From Gordonia araii NBRC 100433 (lineage in GTDB: Bacteria; Actinomycetota; Actinomycetes; Mycobacteriales; Mycobacteriaceae), in the NCBI RefSeq assembly GCF_000241265.1, contig NZ_BAEE01000045.1:1-64000 (forward strand): a DNA stretch of 64,000 bases. Direction: 5' to 3'. The notes under the pieces are model-generated. The model had not been told where the DNA came from and made no database searches. It saw only the letters and a list, made by a program, of their open reading frames with translations. Within the stretch, counting starts at the first letter, position 1. Each line of letters opens with the position of its first letter. Both the position numbers and the translations under genes were made by a program. Shown here in pieces: positions 27,352 through 37,111 of this stretch.

Positions 27352-28652
27352 GAGGTGGCCAGCAGGATGAGGGGTCCGAGGGTGATGATCAGCCCGACGC
27401 CGAGCGCCAGCAGCGTGGTGCTCAGGTCATGGCGGCGGCGGACCAGATGCACGAGGGTGACGATGCCGAAGATGACCACGGCCGACAGCACCAGCGCGAA
27501 ATAGACGTTCCAGCGCCAGAGCTGAACGAAGCCCCAGAATCCGGCGGCGCCGACGAGTAGGCCGGCCAGCGCCTGGCCGATCACGATCACCCACTGCATC
27601 GTCGGCGAGTGCCTGGAGGCCAGTGGCTCCTCGTCGACGATCGCGGTGTCGGACTCCTGCTGTCTGTCCTGCCTATGCTGTCTGGTCTGCTTGCGGGGCT
27701 TCGGCGTCTCCTCCTGCGTGACGTCCTCCGAGCGGTGGGTGCGCCGCGTGACCGACGGAACGATGGCCGGACCGTCGTCGTCCTTCTCGGCCTCGCGGGT
27801 CGAATGCGCGGAACGGGAAGCGCCACCGTTCTGCGGCGCGACGAATCGCCCGGTGAACGGGTCGACGAGGGGCTGGCTGACCACCGGAATCTCGTCCTCG
27901 TAGAGATCGTCGGCGGCGACGGGCGCCAGCATCTCGGTCTCCCCGGCCAGTGCCGTCGGCCCCGACGGGACACCGGTCTCGACCACCTCGACGACCTCGG
28001 TGTCGTATTCCTGCGCGGACGCCGCGCGGACCGCGCGAGTGTCGACCTCCTCGACGGCCGGTTCCGGGGCACGCGCAGCGGTCGTCGCGCCACTCTCGGT
28101 CGCGCTTTCCCGTCGCTGCGCCCTGGCGCGGTCGCCCTTGCCGTGCGCGGTCGCGTCGCGCTTACCCTTGTCGCGCTTGCGGCCGAACAGGCCGCGTTTG
28201 CGCTCCTGCGGCTCTTCTTCGACGATGTCGTCGAAGTTGCGGTAGGACTCGAAGTCGACGTCGTCGTCGGAACGCAGGAACGAGCCGGTGGCCGGGTCCG
28301 ACTGCTCGGGTTGAGGGGCCGGTTCGGCCGAAGCCGATTTCGCGACCGCGGGTTCGACCGTCGGGATGACACCGGTGACCCGGTTCGCCTCGTCGTCGAC
28401 CTGGGGCTGCGCGGGCGATGCCGCCGGCTGCACCGGGGTGTACGCGGGCATGCCGCTAGCCGTCCGCGATATGCTCGCGGCGGCGGTATCGGCTTGGGGC
28501 CGGGCGGCCCGCTGAGGCACCGGGTTGGCCGAGCGCGGGAAGGCTACCCGCGGAATTTCACCGGTCTCTTCCGTTGCAGCGGCCTCCTCGCGCCTGCGCG
28601 CCAGCAACTCGGACACGGGGATCGGCCGCGACTCCGGATCATCCTTAGCCAT
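27348..28652 (-). CDS. Large disordered protein with C-terminal membrane segments (Rv0497-like)
   Basis: The 434-residue product is mostly disordered. The first 330 residues are rich in Glu, Arg, Pro and Ala, with a basic patch RKRGLFGRKRDKGKR near 150. Three membrane segments follow (about 350-372, 376-396 and 405-430). It resembles the conserved Rv0497 protein by position and layout; no function is established that I can cite. It sits between ppx and the isomerase gene and shares a GTGA overlap with the latter. Confidence 0.7.
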   Translation of the reverse strand: MAKDDPESRPIPVSELLARRREEAAATEETGEIPRVAFPRSANPVPQRAARPQADTAAASISRTASGMPAYTPVQPAASPAQPQVDDEANRVTGVIPTVEPAVAKSASAEPAPQPEQSDPATGSFLRSDDDVDFESYRNFDDIVEEEPQERKRGLFGRKRDKGKRDATAHGKGDRARAQRRESATESGATTAARAPEPAVEEVDTRAVRAASAQEYDTEVVEVVETGVPSGPTALAGETEMLAPVAADDLYEDEIPVVSQPLVDPFTGRFVAPQNGGASRSAHSTREAEKDDDGPAIVPSVTRRTHRSEDVTQEETPKPRKQTRQHRQDRQQESDTAIVDEEPLASRHSPTMQWVIVIGQALAGLLVGAAGFWGFVQLWRWNVYFALVLSAVVIFGIVTLVHLVRRRHDLSTTLLALGVGLIITLGPLILLATS

Positions 28653-28663
28653 GCGCTACGTCC

Positions 28664-29641
28664 TCACTGGTCGTTGTCTGGGCTGGTCGTTCCCAGGATA
28701 GGGAGTTCGTCGTCGAAAGCGTCGGAGTCCAGGCGGCGCAGGATGACGCCTTCCCGCAACGCCCACGGACAGATATCGAGTGTATCGAGATTGAGCGCGC
28801 GCATTGCGGCCTCGGCGACCAGCGCGCCGGCGACCAGTTGACCGGCGCGCTCGGCGTTGACGCCTTCCAGGTCGGCACGGTCGGCGCGGGTCATCCGGGA
28901 GATGAACGCGATCAACTGGCGCAGGCCGCTCGCGGTGAGCTGTCGCTTGACTCGCGGCCCAGCGCTCGACGGCGCAGCGCCGGTGAGTCTGGCCAGACTG
29001 CGGAACGTCTTCGACGAGCCGACGGCGAGGTCGGCCTTCCCCGGTGCGCTCAGCTGCGCCGCCACCGGTTTCAGTTCGGCGTCGAGCCAATCGCGCAGCA
29101 CGCCGATACGGCGACGGTCCGGCGGGTCGCCGGGCAGCCAGTCGCGGGTGAGCCGCCCCGCACCGAGAGGGACCGACAGCGCAACATCCGGCTCCTCGTC
29201 GACGCCGTTCGACATCTCCAGCGAGCCGCCGCCGATGTCGAGGGCGACGATCCGGCCGGCGCTCCAGCCGTACCAGCGCCGGACGGCCAGCGACGTCAGG
29301 CGGGCCTCGTCGCGCCCGCTGAGCACGCCGATGGCCACGCCGGTCTTCTCGTGCACGTCGGCGAGGACGTCGTCGCTGTTGGTGGCGTCGCGGACCGCGG
29401 AGGTGGCGAAGGCCATCACCTGCTCGCAGCCCGACGTGCGGGCAATGCGCGTGAAATCGTCGACCGCCTCGATCAAGTCCTTGGCGGCGTCGTCGGCCAG
29501 CCGGCCGTCGCTGTCGATCCGCTCGGCCAGGCGCAGCAACGATTTCGTCGAACTCATCGGCGTCGGGTGCCCGCCGCGGTGGGCGTCGACCACCAACAGG
29601 TGCACCGTATTGCTGCCGATGTCGAGTACTCCAAGTCGCAC
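28664..29641 (-). CDS. Ppx/GppA phosphatase family protein
   Basis: The 325-residue protein has the ASKHA phosphate motifs LGVLDIGSNTVHLLVVD (residues 3-19) and LDIGGGSLEMS (about 140). The family hydrolyses inorganic polyphosphate or pppGpp. It lacks the C-terminal HD-like domain of long Ppx proteins, like the mycobacterial Rv0496 type (annotated as exopolyphosphatase). GTG 29641 is chosen because DIGSNT normally lies within ten residues of the start. Linkage with regX3/senX3 further on hints at phosphate metabolism. Confidence 0.88.
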   Translation of the reverse strand: MRLGVLDIGSNTVHLLVVDAHRGGHPTPMSSTKSLLRLAERIDSDGRLADDAAKDLIEAVDDFTRIARTSGCEQVMAFATSAVRDATNSDDVLADVHEKTGVAIGVLSGRDEARLTSLAVRRWYGWSAGRIVALDIGGGSLEMSNGVDEEPDVALSVPLGAGRLTRDWLPGDPPDRRRIGVLRDWLDAELKPVAAQLSAPGKADLAVGSSKTFRSLARLTGAAPSSAGPRVKRQLTASGLRQLIAFISRMTRADRADLEGVNAERAGQLVAGALVAEAAMRALNLDTLDICPWALREGVILRRLDSDAFDDELPILGTTSPDNDQ

Positions 29642-29730
29642 GTCTAACAACGGTAGTGCGTCAAGGCCCAGCATTCCGAGTTGCCTCGCGCGTGTCCGCG
29701 TCGCGGCGGTGATCGGAACGGAGGATTAGG

Positions 29731-30561
29731 TTGGACGCTGTGCAGCCCGAAGTAGACCTGGATTTCCCGCGCGAGTGGTATGAATTCGCCGATCCGGACA
29801 ATCCCGAGCACTGGATCAGAGCCGATCTGACCTGGCTGTGCTCGCATTGGACCTGCGTATTCGGCACCCCCGCGTGCGCCGGGATCATCGAGGGGCGGCC
29901 GAACGACGGATGCTGCACCCACGGTGCTTACCTGTCCGACGCCGACGACCGGGAACGGCTGGAGCACGGAGTCGCGCTACTCGAGGCCGGCGACTGGCAG
30001 TTCGCCGACATCGGAGGCGGCGGAACCGACCCCCTCGGGCCCGACGGTTACCTGGTGGAAGTCGATTCCGACGACGAGGAACCCGCGCTCAAGACCCGCG
30101 TGCACGACGGCGCGTGCGTATTCCTCAACCGCCCCGGCTTCGACCGCGGGCCGGGGTGCGCGCTGCACGCGATGGCGCTGCGCAAGGGAATCGAACCCCT
30201 GGAGGTCAAACCCGACGTGTGCTGGCAGCTGCCGGTGCGCCGCACCCAAGAGTGGGAGGAACGCCCCGACGGGACGCAGATCCTCGTCGACACCATCACC
30301 GAGTACGACCGGCGCGGCTGGGGCGAGGGCGGCCACGATCTCGCCTGGTACTGCTCGGGTTCCCCCGACGCCCACGTCGGCGCCAAGCAGGTCTGGGAGT
30401 CCTACGCCCCGGAGTTGACCGAGCTGATCGGCGCATCCGCGTACGCCGAACTCGCCGCGGTGTGCCGCCAGCGCGCCGGGCTCGGTCTACTGGCCATACA
30501 CCCCGCGACCGCCGCAGCGGTGTCGCGGCGCGACACCGACATCAAGTACGAAATCCTCTGA
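29731..30561 (+). CDS. Conserved cysteine-rich protein of unknown function (Rv0495c-like)
   Basis: TTG 29731 has GGAGG six bases upstream; GTG 29740 is the alternative. The 276-residue product has about ten cysteines in conserved-looking clusters: [51 protein letters not shown] and WYCSGSP. This resembles CxxC-rich proteins that bind zinc or an iron-sulfur cluster (YkgJ/DUF3109-like), tentatively. It is the plus-strand neighbour of ppx, as in mycobacteria. The function is unknown. Confidence 0.75.
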   Translation: MDAVQPEVDLDFPREWYEFADPDNPEHWIRADLTWLCSHWTCVFGTPACAGIIEGRPNDGCCTHGAYLSDADDRERLEHGVALLEAGDWQFADIGGGGTDPLGPDGYLVEVDSDDEEPALKTRVHDGACVFLNRPGFDRGPGCALHAMALRKGIEPLEVKPDVCWQLPVRRTQEWEERPDGTQILVDTITEYDRRGWGEGGHDLAWYCSGSPDAHVGAKQVWESYAPELTELIGASAYAELAAVCRQRAGLGLLAIHPATAAAVSRRDTDIKYEIL

Positions 30562-30721
30562 CCTGGACGAATCGGCTCACGTGGCAGGTGCGCGCGGTCT
30601 ACGATCCGACCAATGCGGCGGCGAGGAGGGGGCTGACCGAACTCGCCGGATTGGTACCAGACGTATCCGCCAGTACACGCGAGAGTGGATCTCGCACGTC
30701 GGATCCGGGGGAAGGACGTTG

Positions 30722-31966
30722 GTGGTGGGTGGTTTGTTGCGACGAGCGGCGACGTTGGCGATATGCACGCTGATCGCGGGGTCGGCGGTGCTGTTCGGGG
30801 GGATCGCCGATGCGCGGGCCCAGGGCCGCCTGACCGAGATCACCATCCCGGCCCTCCCCGGGCAGATTCCCCGACAATGGCTGGGTTCGGTACTCAACGC
30901 CAAGCACGCACCGCCCTACCCGGGACCGCCGCGGGCCAAGGTGCTGCTGCCCAGCGGATACATGCCTTCGAAGAAGTATCCGCTGCTGATCTTGCTGGCC
31001 GGCGCCAGCAGCGACTACCGGACGTGGTCCAAATCCGAACTGGGCCGGATCAGGACCACCGCGGCCGGGTTTCCCGGCATCATCGTGATGCCGGAAGGCG
31101 GTACCGGCTTCTACACCGACTGGTGGAACGGCGGCAGACGAAACACGCCCTCGTGGGAGAGCTACTACCTCGACGTGGTCATCCCGACGATCCTCAAGCG
31201 CTACCCGATCCGCGAAGAGCGACGGTGGCATGCGATTGCCGGAGTCTCGATGGGCGGCCTCGGTGCGGCCTACCTGGGTGGCCGCCTACCGGAGTTCTTC
31301 GGATCGATCGCGACGATCTCCGGCGTCACCGACCTCGACGTGTTCCCGGGGTTCTCGAATGCGGCCGGATTGGTCTCCCAGGTCAACGCCCGGCAACCGT
31401 TCGATCTGACGGCGGTCTACGGCCCGTTCGGCGGCTACTACGCACACGGCCACAATCCAGTGCGTCTCGCCAGGAATCTGCAGCACACGCGCGTCTACAC
31501 GGCCACCGGCGACGGCACGCCGACTGGCGACGGGGAGCCCAATGACAACAACGTCGTCAGCGACTTCTCGGCGGAAGTCGCCCTTGTGCGTCCCGCCTTC
31601 GAGTCCTACCGCGCCGCGCTGCGCAAGGCAGGAGTCAGGGTGACCAGCCGGGCCCATGCCGGGATTCACGACTTTCCCAACTTCCGGCGCCAGCTTCGCG
31701 ACGCCATCGCTTGGAATCTATTCGCCCCGGTGCCCCAAGCCCCGGCGACGTGGACGAATGACACCGTCGCGAAGCGTGGCCAGCTGTGGGGATTCCGCTA
31801 TCGTTTCGACGCTCATCCGAACCGGGTCGTCCGATTCCACCGGAGCGGCAACACGCTTCATGTCTCCGCCGCCGGCACTCCGGTGACTATCACCGACGCC
31901 CAGGGCTGCCGTCTCCGGTCCTCGACACCAGCTGCGATCGACACGAGGCGGATCGCCTGTCGATGA
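30722..31966 (+). CDS. Secreted esterase of the esterase D / antigen 85-like family
   Basis: The 414-residue protein (GTG 30722 or 30725, with GGGGGAAGG 6-9 bases upstream) starts with a signal peptide ending near ADARA-QG. An alpha/beta hydrolase of the esterase family covers about 45-335, with the nucleophile in IAGVSMGGLGAAYLGG and the catalytic His in HAGIHDFPNFR. A C-terminal extra domain of about 75 residues follows. Antigen 85 mycolyltransferases share this fold, so a mycolyl or simple ester substrate is possible. It overlaps the next gene by ATGA. Confidence 0.82.
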   Translation: MVGGLLRRAATLAICTLIAGSAVLFGGIADARAQGRLTEITIPALPGQIPRQWLGSVLNAKHAPPYPGPPRAKVLLPSGYMPSKKYPLLILLAGASSDYRTWSKSELGRIRTTAAGFPGIIVMPEGGTGFYTDWWNGGRRNTPSWESYYLDVVIPTILKRYPIREERRWHAIAGVSMGGLGAAYLGGRLPEFFGSIATISGVTDLDVFPGFSNAAGLVSQVNARQPFDLTAVYGPFGGYYAHGHNPVRLARNLQHTRVYTATGDGTPTGDGEPNDNNVVSDFSAEVALVRPAFESYRAALRKAGVRVTSRAHAGIHDFPNFRRQLRDAIAWNLFAPVPQAPATWTNDTVAKRGQLWGFRYRFDAHPNRVVRFHRSGNTLHVSAAGTPVTITDAQGCRLRSSTPAAIDTRRIACR

Positions 31967-33015
31967 GGTACCGCGTCCACATGAGAACCGTCCTCAAGAA
32001 CCTGAGCTTGGGAATCGTATTCGCGCTCGGTGTCCTCGCTCCATCCGCCGTCGCCGACGGCGAGCCCGCCGACCGCACCGGCACCATCGCACGCGGTGGA
32101 GACGGCGACGCGCCGGGCCGACATCAATACCTCGTATACACACCGCGTTCGGTCTCCCAGGCCTCACGCGGGACTGTCCCGCTCGTCGTCGTGGTCCACG
32201 GCTGCCAGACGACCGCCCGCCAACAGATGGCCGCCACGCGCTACAACGACATCGCCGACCGCGAGGGTTTCGTCGTCCTCTACCCGGATGTCGATCAGTC
32301 GAGCAGGGCACTGCCCGGACCGCTGCACAACTGCTGGCGATTCTTCGACTCGGACAGCTGGCACCGAGGACGGGGTGAGGCCGGTGCCATCGCACGCATG
32401 ACCCGCGAGGTGCTGCGACGACCGGGCATCGACCCTCGACGGGTCTACCTCGCCGGGATGTCCGCGGGAGGATTCATGACGTCGGCCCTGGCCGCGACGG
32501 ATCCTGATCTCTACGCCGCGGTCGCGATCGCGTCGGCCGGGGCCTATGCCGATCCCGGATGCCTATCGGTGAATCCGGCGACCAGGCCGGTCGACGAACT
32601 CGCCCGCCTCGCGTACATCGAGATGGGCCACCGTGCACGAATCGTCCCCAGACTGGTGATCGGCGGCGATCGCGACGACGGGATACCGTCCCGCTGCCAC
32701 GAGAAAGCACTCCGGCAGGGCTTGCTGACCAACGACCTGGTCGCGCGCCGTTTCGGTTCGCCGCCCATGCCGACGGTTGCCTCTGCCGTCCGGCACCACC
32801 GCGCACCTCACGGATATCGATCCACGGTACGCGACTACCGATACGGCGATTGTCTCGTCGCCCAGCGATGGACCGTTCACGGAATGGGGCACTACTGGTC
32901 GGGCGGATCTCCCGATCCCCGATGGTCGCGCTGGACCGATCCGAAGGGGCCCGATGCCGCCGAGATCTCGTGGCAGTTCTTCAACACGCGGACGAGGACT
33001 TGCCGCACACGATGA
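31963..33015 (+). CDS. Secreted PHB depolymerase-type esterase
   Basis: The 350-residue protein has a signal peptide (NLSLGIVFALGVLAPSAVA) and an alpha/beta hydrolase of the PHB-depolymerase-like esterase family. The oxyanion region is VVVVHGCQTTARQ, the nucleophile is in YLAGMSAGGFMTSAL (about residue 166), and the His is in WTVHGMGHYWSGG. The family includes polyester depolymerases and feruloyl or xylan esterases. ATG 31963 overlaps the previous stop (ATGA); ATG 31981 is an alternative. Confidence 0.82.
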   Translation: MRYRVHMRTVLKNLSLGIVFALGVLAPSAVADGEPADRTGTIARGGDGDAPGRHQYLVYTPRSVSQASRGTVPLVVVVHGCQTTARQQMAATRYNDIADREGFVVLYPDVDQSSRALPGPLHNCWRFFDSDSWHRGRGEAGAIARMTREVLRRPGIDPRRVYLAGMSAGGFMTSALAATDPDLYAAVAIASAGAYADPGCLSVNPATRPVDELARLAYIEMGHRARIVPRLVIGGDRDDGIPSRCHEKALRQGLLTNDLVARRFGSPPMPTVASAVRHHRAPHGYRSTVRDYRYGDCLVAQRWTVHGMGHYWSGGSPDPRWSRWTDPKGPDAAEISWQFFNTRTRTCRTR

Positions 33016-33039
33016 TCGGTTCCGCGCAGGATCGCCGGT

Positions 33040-33912
33040 TCAGCGCAGGGCACCGACGACGAGGCCGGCCACCTCGCCGATGAGGGGCCGGAACCCCTCG
33101 GCGTCGGGGTCGTCGGCGGCGGAGCGGATCATCACCGCGAGCAGTATTCGCCCACCGCCGGGCGAGTACGCGATGCCGACGTCGTTGGTACTGCCGTAGT
33201 CTCCCGCACCGGTCTTGTCCGCGCTGGTCCATCCGTCGGGCAGTCCGGCGCGCATCGACGAGGTCTGATTGCCCCGCATCCAGTCGTCGAGCCTTTCGCG
33301 GCTCGCCGGACTGAGTGCATCGCCGGCCAGCAGTGCGCGATAGCCGCCGGCCAGCGCGGATGGCGTCGACGTGTCGCGAGGGTCGCCGGGAACAGCGGCG
33401 TTCAGCGCGGTTTCCCACCGGTCGAGCCTGGTGCGGCCGTCACCGATGCTGCGCGCGAATGCCGTGACCCCCTGCGGCCCGTCGATCGCCCGCAGCAATA
33501 GGTTGCCCGCGGTGTTGTCGCTCTGCTGCAGCGCCGCCTCGCACAACTGCGACACGGTCATCGTCGACGACGCGTGGCGCTGCGTCACCGGTGAGTTCTC
33601 GACGATCTCGGCCGCGTCGACGAAGACCCCGGTGTCCAGGGACAACGTGCCCCGCTCGACCAGCTGCAGCACTCGCGCGGCCGCGTACGTCTTGAACGTC
33701 GAACACATCGCGAACGACTCGTCGGCGCGGTGCGCCACCGTCCGCTCCGAGCCCAGATCAGCGGCGAAGACCCCGATCCGCGCGTTGTGCCGCCGCTCAA
33801 GAGCGGCGATGCGTCCGGTCGTGGATTCACCACGGAGAGCCAGCGGCACGGTGATTCCCGCGGCGACGGCGAGAGCGCCGACCAGTACCGCGCGACGATT
33901 CAGCTCCGGCAC
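33040..33912 (-). CDS. Class A beta-lactamase
   Basis: The 290-residue protein has all active-site motifs of an Ambler class A serine beta-lactamase: SxxK in [18 protein letters not shown] in [10 protein letters not shown], the general-base Glu in RWETALNAA (ExxxN) and KTG in [11 protein letters not shown]. The N-terminus [16 protein letters not shown] has a twin-arginine-like pair before the hydrophobic stretch, suggesting Tat export, as for M. tuberculosis BlaC. GTG 33912 is the start. Its place next to regX3 may be accessory; no mobile element is visible. Confidence 0.93.
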   Translation of the reverse strand: MPELNRRAVLVGALAVAAGITVPLALRGESTTGRIAALERRHNARIGVFAADLGSERTVAHRADESFAMCSTFKTYAAARVLQLVERGTLSLDTGVFVDAAEIVENSPVTQRHASSTMTVSQLCEAALQQSDNTAGNLLLRAIDGPQGVTAFARSIGDGRTRLDRWETALNAAVPGDPRDTSTPSALAGGYRALLAGDALSPASRERLDDWMRGNQTSSMRAGLPDGWTSADKTGAGDYGSTNDVGIAYSPGGGRILLAVMIRSAADDPDAEGFRPLIGEVAGLVVGALR

Positions 33913-33921
33913 GAAAGCTCG

Positions 33922-34611
33922 CTACGCCTCAAGCTTGTAGCCGAGACCGCGCACGGTGAGCAGATAGGTCGGCGACGACGGGTCCGGTTCGATCTTCGAC
34001 CGCAGCCGCTTGACGTGGACGTCGAGGGTCTTCGTGTCGCCGACGTAGTCGGCCCCCCACACGCGGTCGATCAGCTGGCCGCGGGTCAGCACGCGCCCGG
34101 CGTTGCGCATGAGGAACTCCAGCAGATCGAACTCCTTGAGCGGCAACGTGATCGACTCGCCGTTGACGGTCACGGTGTGCCGGTCGACGTCCATCCGTAC
34201 CGGACCCGCTTCCAGCACGCCGTCGATGAGTTCGTCGTCGACGCCGGTGTCCACACCGCGACGCAGCACCGCGCGGATGCGCGCGATGAGCTCACGCGCC
34301 GAATACGGCTTCGTCACGTAGTCGTCCGCACCGAGTTCCAGTCCGACGACCTTGTCGATCTCGCTGTCGCGGGCGGTCACCATGATGACCGGTACCGACG
34401 ACTTGGCGCGCAGCGCCTTGCACACCTCGGTGCCCGACATGCCGGGCAACATCAGGTCGAGCAGGACGATGTCGGGGTGGACGCGGTCGAAGGCGGTGAG
34501 GGCCGAAGCGCCGTCGTTGATGACGCTGGCCTCGAAGCCCTCCTTGCGCAGCAGGAACGCCAGCGGGTCGGCGAGCGATTCTTCGTCTTCGACGATGAGA
34601 ACGTGGGTCAC
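33922..34611 (-). CDS. regX3: Response regulator RegX3 (OmpR/PhoB family)
   Basis: The 229-residue protein has a receiver domain (VLIVEDEESLADPL; phosphoacceptor Asp in IVLLDLMLPGM, about 52; conserved Lys in YVTKPYSARELI) and a winged-helix DNA-binding domain (about 130-227; TYLLTVRGLGYKLE at the end). In mycobacteria RegX3 answers phosphate starvation. GTG 34611 overlaps the senX3 stop as GTGA, without the MIRU repeats that separate the pair in M. tuberculosis. Confidence 0.95.
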   Translation of the reverse strand: MTHVLIVEDEESLADPLAFLLRKEGFEASVINDGASALTAFDRVHPDIVLLDLMLPGMSGTEVCKALRAKSSVPVIMVTARDSEIDKVVGLELGADDYVTKPYSARELIARIRAVLRRGVDTGVDDELIDGVLEAGPVRMDVDRHTVTVNGESITLPLKEFDLLEFLMRNAGRVLTRGQLIDRVWGADYVGDTKTLDVHVKRLRSKIEPDPSSPTYLLTVRGLGYKLEA

Positions 34612-35927
34612 GAGACTTCCTCTTCTGTCCGATGAAATTCTGGGCTGGTGTGTCGGGACGCGGCCCGGTCGGCATCCGCGTCGTGGGTGTGCATGTCGTC
34701 GTCGGGCACGTCCATTCCCTGCGGAATCGCCAGGGTGAACGTGGAGCCGGTGCCCGGGCGACTCCACACGGAGATCGATCCGGAGTGGTTGGCGGCGACG
34801 TGTTTAACGATCGCCAGCCCCAGGCCGGTGCCACCGGTGAGGCGCGAGCGCGCCTTGTCGACCCGGAAGAAGCGTTCGAACACGCGCTCCTGGTCGGCCG
34901 GGGCGATGCCGATGCCACGGTCGGTCACCGCCACCGCCACCATCGGGCGTCCGTCCTCGTCCTCGGGGTCGATTACCCGGCGGCTGACCGAGACCACGGT
35001 CCCCGCCGGCGAATAGGCGATCGCGTTCGACAGCAGGTTGTTGAGCGCGGTCAGCAGCAGCGGCCGGTCCCCGTCGACGTAGAGACCGGACGGTTCGTCG
35101 CTGGTCAGGGTGATGTGGGCGGCCTCGGCCGGGATCTGGGCAACGGTCAGCGCCTCGTCGATCAACGCGTCGACGTCCACGGGTTCGAGGTCGGCGGTCT
35201 CGCCGCCCTGCAGCCGGGACAGCGCGATCAACTCGGTGACGAGATTGCCCATCCGCTTGCTCTCCGAGACGACTCGCGATCCGAAATGGCGCACCGACTC
35301 GGGGTCGTCGACCGATTCCAGCATCGCCTCGGCGAGGAGCCCGATAGCGCCGACGGGGGTCTTGAGTTCGTGGCTGACGTTGGCGACGAAGTCGCGCCGC
35401 GTCGCCTCGACGCGCACGTTCTCCGTGTCGTCGTCGCCGTAGATGAGCACGAACCGCAAACCGTTGCGCTCGACGTAGCGCGCCAGGCAGCGGACCGAGA
35501 GAACCGGGTGAACGGCGCTGGCCCTCGCCGTCGCGAGGAATCCCGCCGTCGTGAGCGGCGGGACGAACTCGAAACGCTGATCCTCGCCGGTGGCCAGCAC
35601 CTGCTCGGCGTGCTCGGCGATCTCGGGGCGGAGCGCGTTGTCGGCGACCAGTCCGAGCTTCACGGCAGCCTCGTTGAACAACGACGGATCGCCGCTCTCC
35701 TCGACGACGATCACGCCGTGCTCCGAACTGCGGACGATCATGCGGAGGATGTCGCTGCGGTCCTGCGGGGTGAGACCGTCAGGCTGCGGAGGAGCCGACG
35801 GCAGGACGGACAGCGGCGTGATCGGTTCGTCGAACCGGAAGACCGGCTGACCGAAGATGAGCCGACCGATGGCGACGCCGCAAACGAGCGCAGAGGCGAT
35901 CGCCGCGACGATCAAAGCAACGGTCAC
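34608..35927 (-). CDS. senX3: Sensor histidine kinase SenX3
   Basis: The 439-residue protein has one clear N-terminal membrane segment (about 4-26) and a PAS-like region (about 60-165). The dimerisation domain carries the phosphorylated His in FVANVSHELKTPVGAIG (about 188). The ATP-binding domain has LNNLLSNAIAYSPAG (N box), VTDRGIGIA (G1) and GGTGLGLAIVKH (G2). A His/Asp-rich tail MHTHDADADR is an oddity. GTG 35927 lies exactly seven bases after TAGGCT (35939-35934), so the mRNA is probably leaderless. PHO-box-like repeats lie 62-92 bases upstream. Confidence 0.94.
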   Translation of the reverse strand: MTVALIVAAIASALVCGVAIGRLIFGQPVFRFDEPITPLSVLPSAPPQPDGLTPQDRSDILRMIVRSSEHGVIVVEESGDPSLFNEAAVKLGLVADNALRPEIAEHAEQVLATGEDQRFEFVPPLTTAGFLATARASAVHPVLSVRCLARYVERNGLRFVLIYGDDDTENVRVEATRRDFVANVSHELKTPVGAIGLLAEAMLESVDDPESVRHFGSRVVSESKRMGNLVTELIALSRLQGGETADLEPVDVDALIDEALTVAQIPAEAAHITLTSDEPSGLYVDGDRPLLLTALNNLLSNAIAYSPAGTVVSVSRRVIDPEDEDGRPMVAVAVTDRGIGIAPADQERVFERFFRVDKARSRLTGGTGLGLAIVKHVAANHSGSISVWSRPGTGSTFTLAIPQGMDVPDDDMHTHDADADRAASRHTSPEFHRTEEEVS

Positions 35928-35988
35928 ACCACAAGCCTACGACGCACGGGTGAGGAAAACCCAGCCCGACCGGTGATATTCGGCCCCC

Positions 35989-36019
35989 GTTTACTCAGCG
36001 TTCAGGAGCGTTCACGCAC
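35989..36019. promoter_or_regulatory. PHO-box-like direct repeats upstream of senX3-regX3
   Basis: Three direct units read GTTTACTCAGC (35989-35999), GTTCAGGAGC (36000-36009) and GTTCACGCAC (36010-36019), resembling the roughly 11-base GTTCAC-type units bound by PhoP/RegX3 proteins in actinobacteria. They overlap the 3' end of the GNAT gene. Autoregulation of senX3-regX3 from this site is an inference; the orientation points away from senX3. Confidence 0.35.
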
Positions 36020-36304
36020 GAGGTCGGCGTACTCCGGATGCTTGGCGAGGTAGCTCTGGACGTAGCTGCACACCGGCACGATCTTCTTGCCGTTGGCCCG
36101 GGCGTCGTCGAGCACCGCCTTGGCCAACTGGCCGGCGAAGCCCCGTCCGGCGAACTGCTCGTGCACCACCGTGTGAGTGAGCACGAGGGTGTCGGGCTCG
36201 GTCATGTAGTCGATATAGCCGACCGACTTCTCTGTGCCCTCGTCATCCAAGAACGCCTCATAGCGCTCCCGGGCCGGTCGGTGGTCGACGCGAAGCTCAG
36301 CCAT
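36002..36304 (-). CDS. Small GNAT-family N-acetyltransferase
   Basis: The 100-residue protein is a minimal GNAT fold of the YjdJ/GNAT_2 type: LTHTVVHEQFAGRGFAGQLAKAVLDDAR contains the acetyl-CoA P-loop pattern Q/RxxGxG/A. It ends IVPVCSYVQSYLAKHPEYADLV, a conserved signature of this small family. The substrate is unknown. It lies between gpmA and senX3. Confidence 0.88.
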   Translation of the reverse strand: MAELRVDHRPARERYEAFLDDEGTEKSVGYIDYMTEPDTLVLTHTVVHEQFAGRGFAGQLAKAVLDDARANGKKIVPVCSYVQSYLAKHPEYADLVRERS

Positions 36305-36343
36305 GCCGCCAGCCTAGCGCGAGCGCGTCCCGCCCCGCCAGGC

Positions 36344-37087
36344 TTACTTCTGGCCCTGCGCGGCCACGGCCGCGGCACCTGCGGCGGCCGCCTCGGGGTC
36401 GAGGTAGACACCCTTGCCGGTGACGTTTCCGGCCTCGTCGAAGTCGTAGCGCAGCGGGTTGCCGGTAGGAATGTTGAGCTCGGCGATATCGGCGTCGGAG
36501 ATCTGCTCGAGGTGCTTCACCAGGGCGCGCAGCGAATTTCCGTGTGCGGCGATCAGCACCGTCTTGCCCGCGCGCAACTCCGCGACGATGGTCTCCTCGT
36601 AGTACGGGATCAACCGGGTCACGACGTCTTTCAGGCACTCGGTCAGCGGCACCTGGTCGAGGTCGGCGTAGCGCGGATCGCCGGTCTGGCTGTATTCCGA
36701 ATCCGGGTCGATCGGCGGCGGCGGGGTGTCGTAGCTGCGGCGCCACAGCATGAACTGCTCGTCGCCGTACTTCGCCTTGGTCTCCGCCTTGTTCAGACCC
36801 TGCAGCGCGCCGTAGTGGCGCTCGTTGAGACGCCAGTCGCGCACGACCGGAATCCAGTGGCGGTCGGCGGTGTCCAGCGCGATCTGCGCGGTGATGATCG
36901 CGCGGCGCAGCAGCGACGTGTACAGCACGTCGGGCAGCAGGTCGTGCTCCACGAGAAGCTCGCCCGCGCGGACCGCCTCGGCCTGCCCCTTGTCGGTGAG
37001 GGCGACGTCGACCCAGCCGGTGAACTGGTTGGAGGCGTTCCATTCGCTCTCGCCGTGGCGCATCAGGATCAGGGTGCCGTTGCTCAT
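36344..37087 (-). CDS. gpmA: 2,3-bisphosphoglycerate-dependent phosphoglycerate mutase
   Basis: The enzyme interconverts 3- and 2-phosphoglycerate in glycolysis. The 247-residue protein has the phosphohistidine motif [10 protein letters not shown] (His11), the [14 protein letters not shown] segment with the catalytic Glu, and the second His in [15 protein letters not shown]. Length and motifs are typical of dPGM. An Ala-rich tail is not conserved. It corresponds to Rv0489 (gpm1), a stable neighbour of senX3-regX3. Confidence 0.96.
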   Translation of the reverse strand: MSNGTLILMRHGESEWNASNQFTGWVDVALTDKGQAEAVRAGELLVEHDLLPDVLYTSLLRRAIITAQIALDTADRHWIPVVRDWRLNERHYGALQGLNKAETKAKYGDEQFMLWRRSYDTPPPPIDPDSEYSQTGDPRYADLDQVPLTECLKDVVTRLIPYYEETIVAELRAGKTVLIAAHGNSLRALVKHLEQISDADIAELNIPTGNPLRYDFDEAGNVTGKGVYLDPEAAAAGAAAVAAQGQK

Positions 37088-37111
37088 GGGAGCAAGTTTC
37101 TCACAGCCCGA

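Noticed and set aside
33040-33912. Beta-lactamase as part of a resistance island
   Set aside because: No transposase, integron or composition shift is visible; chromosomal class A enzymes are normal in this order.
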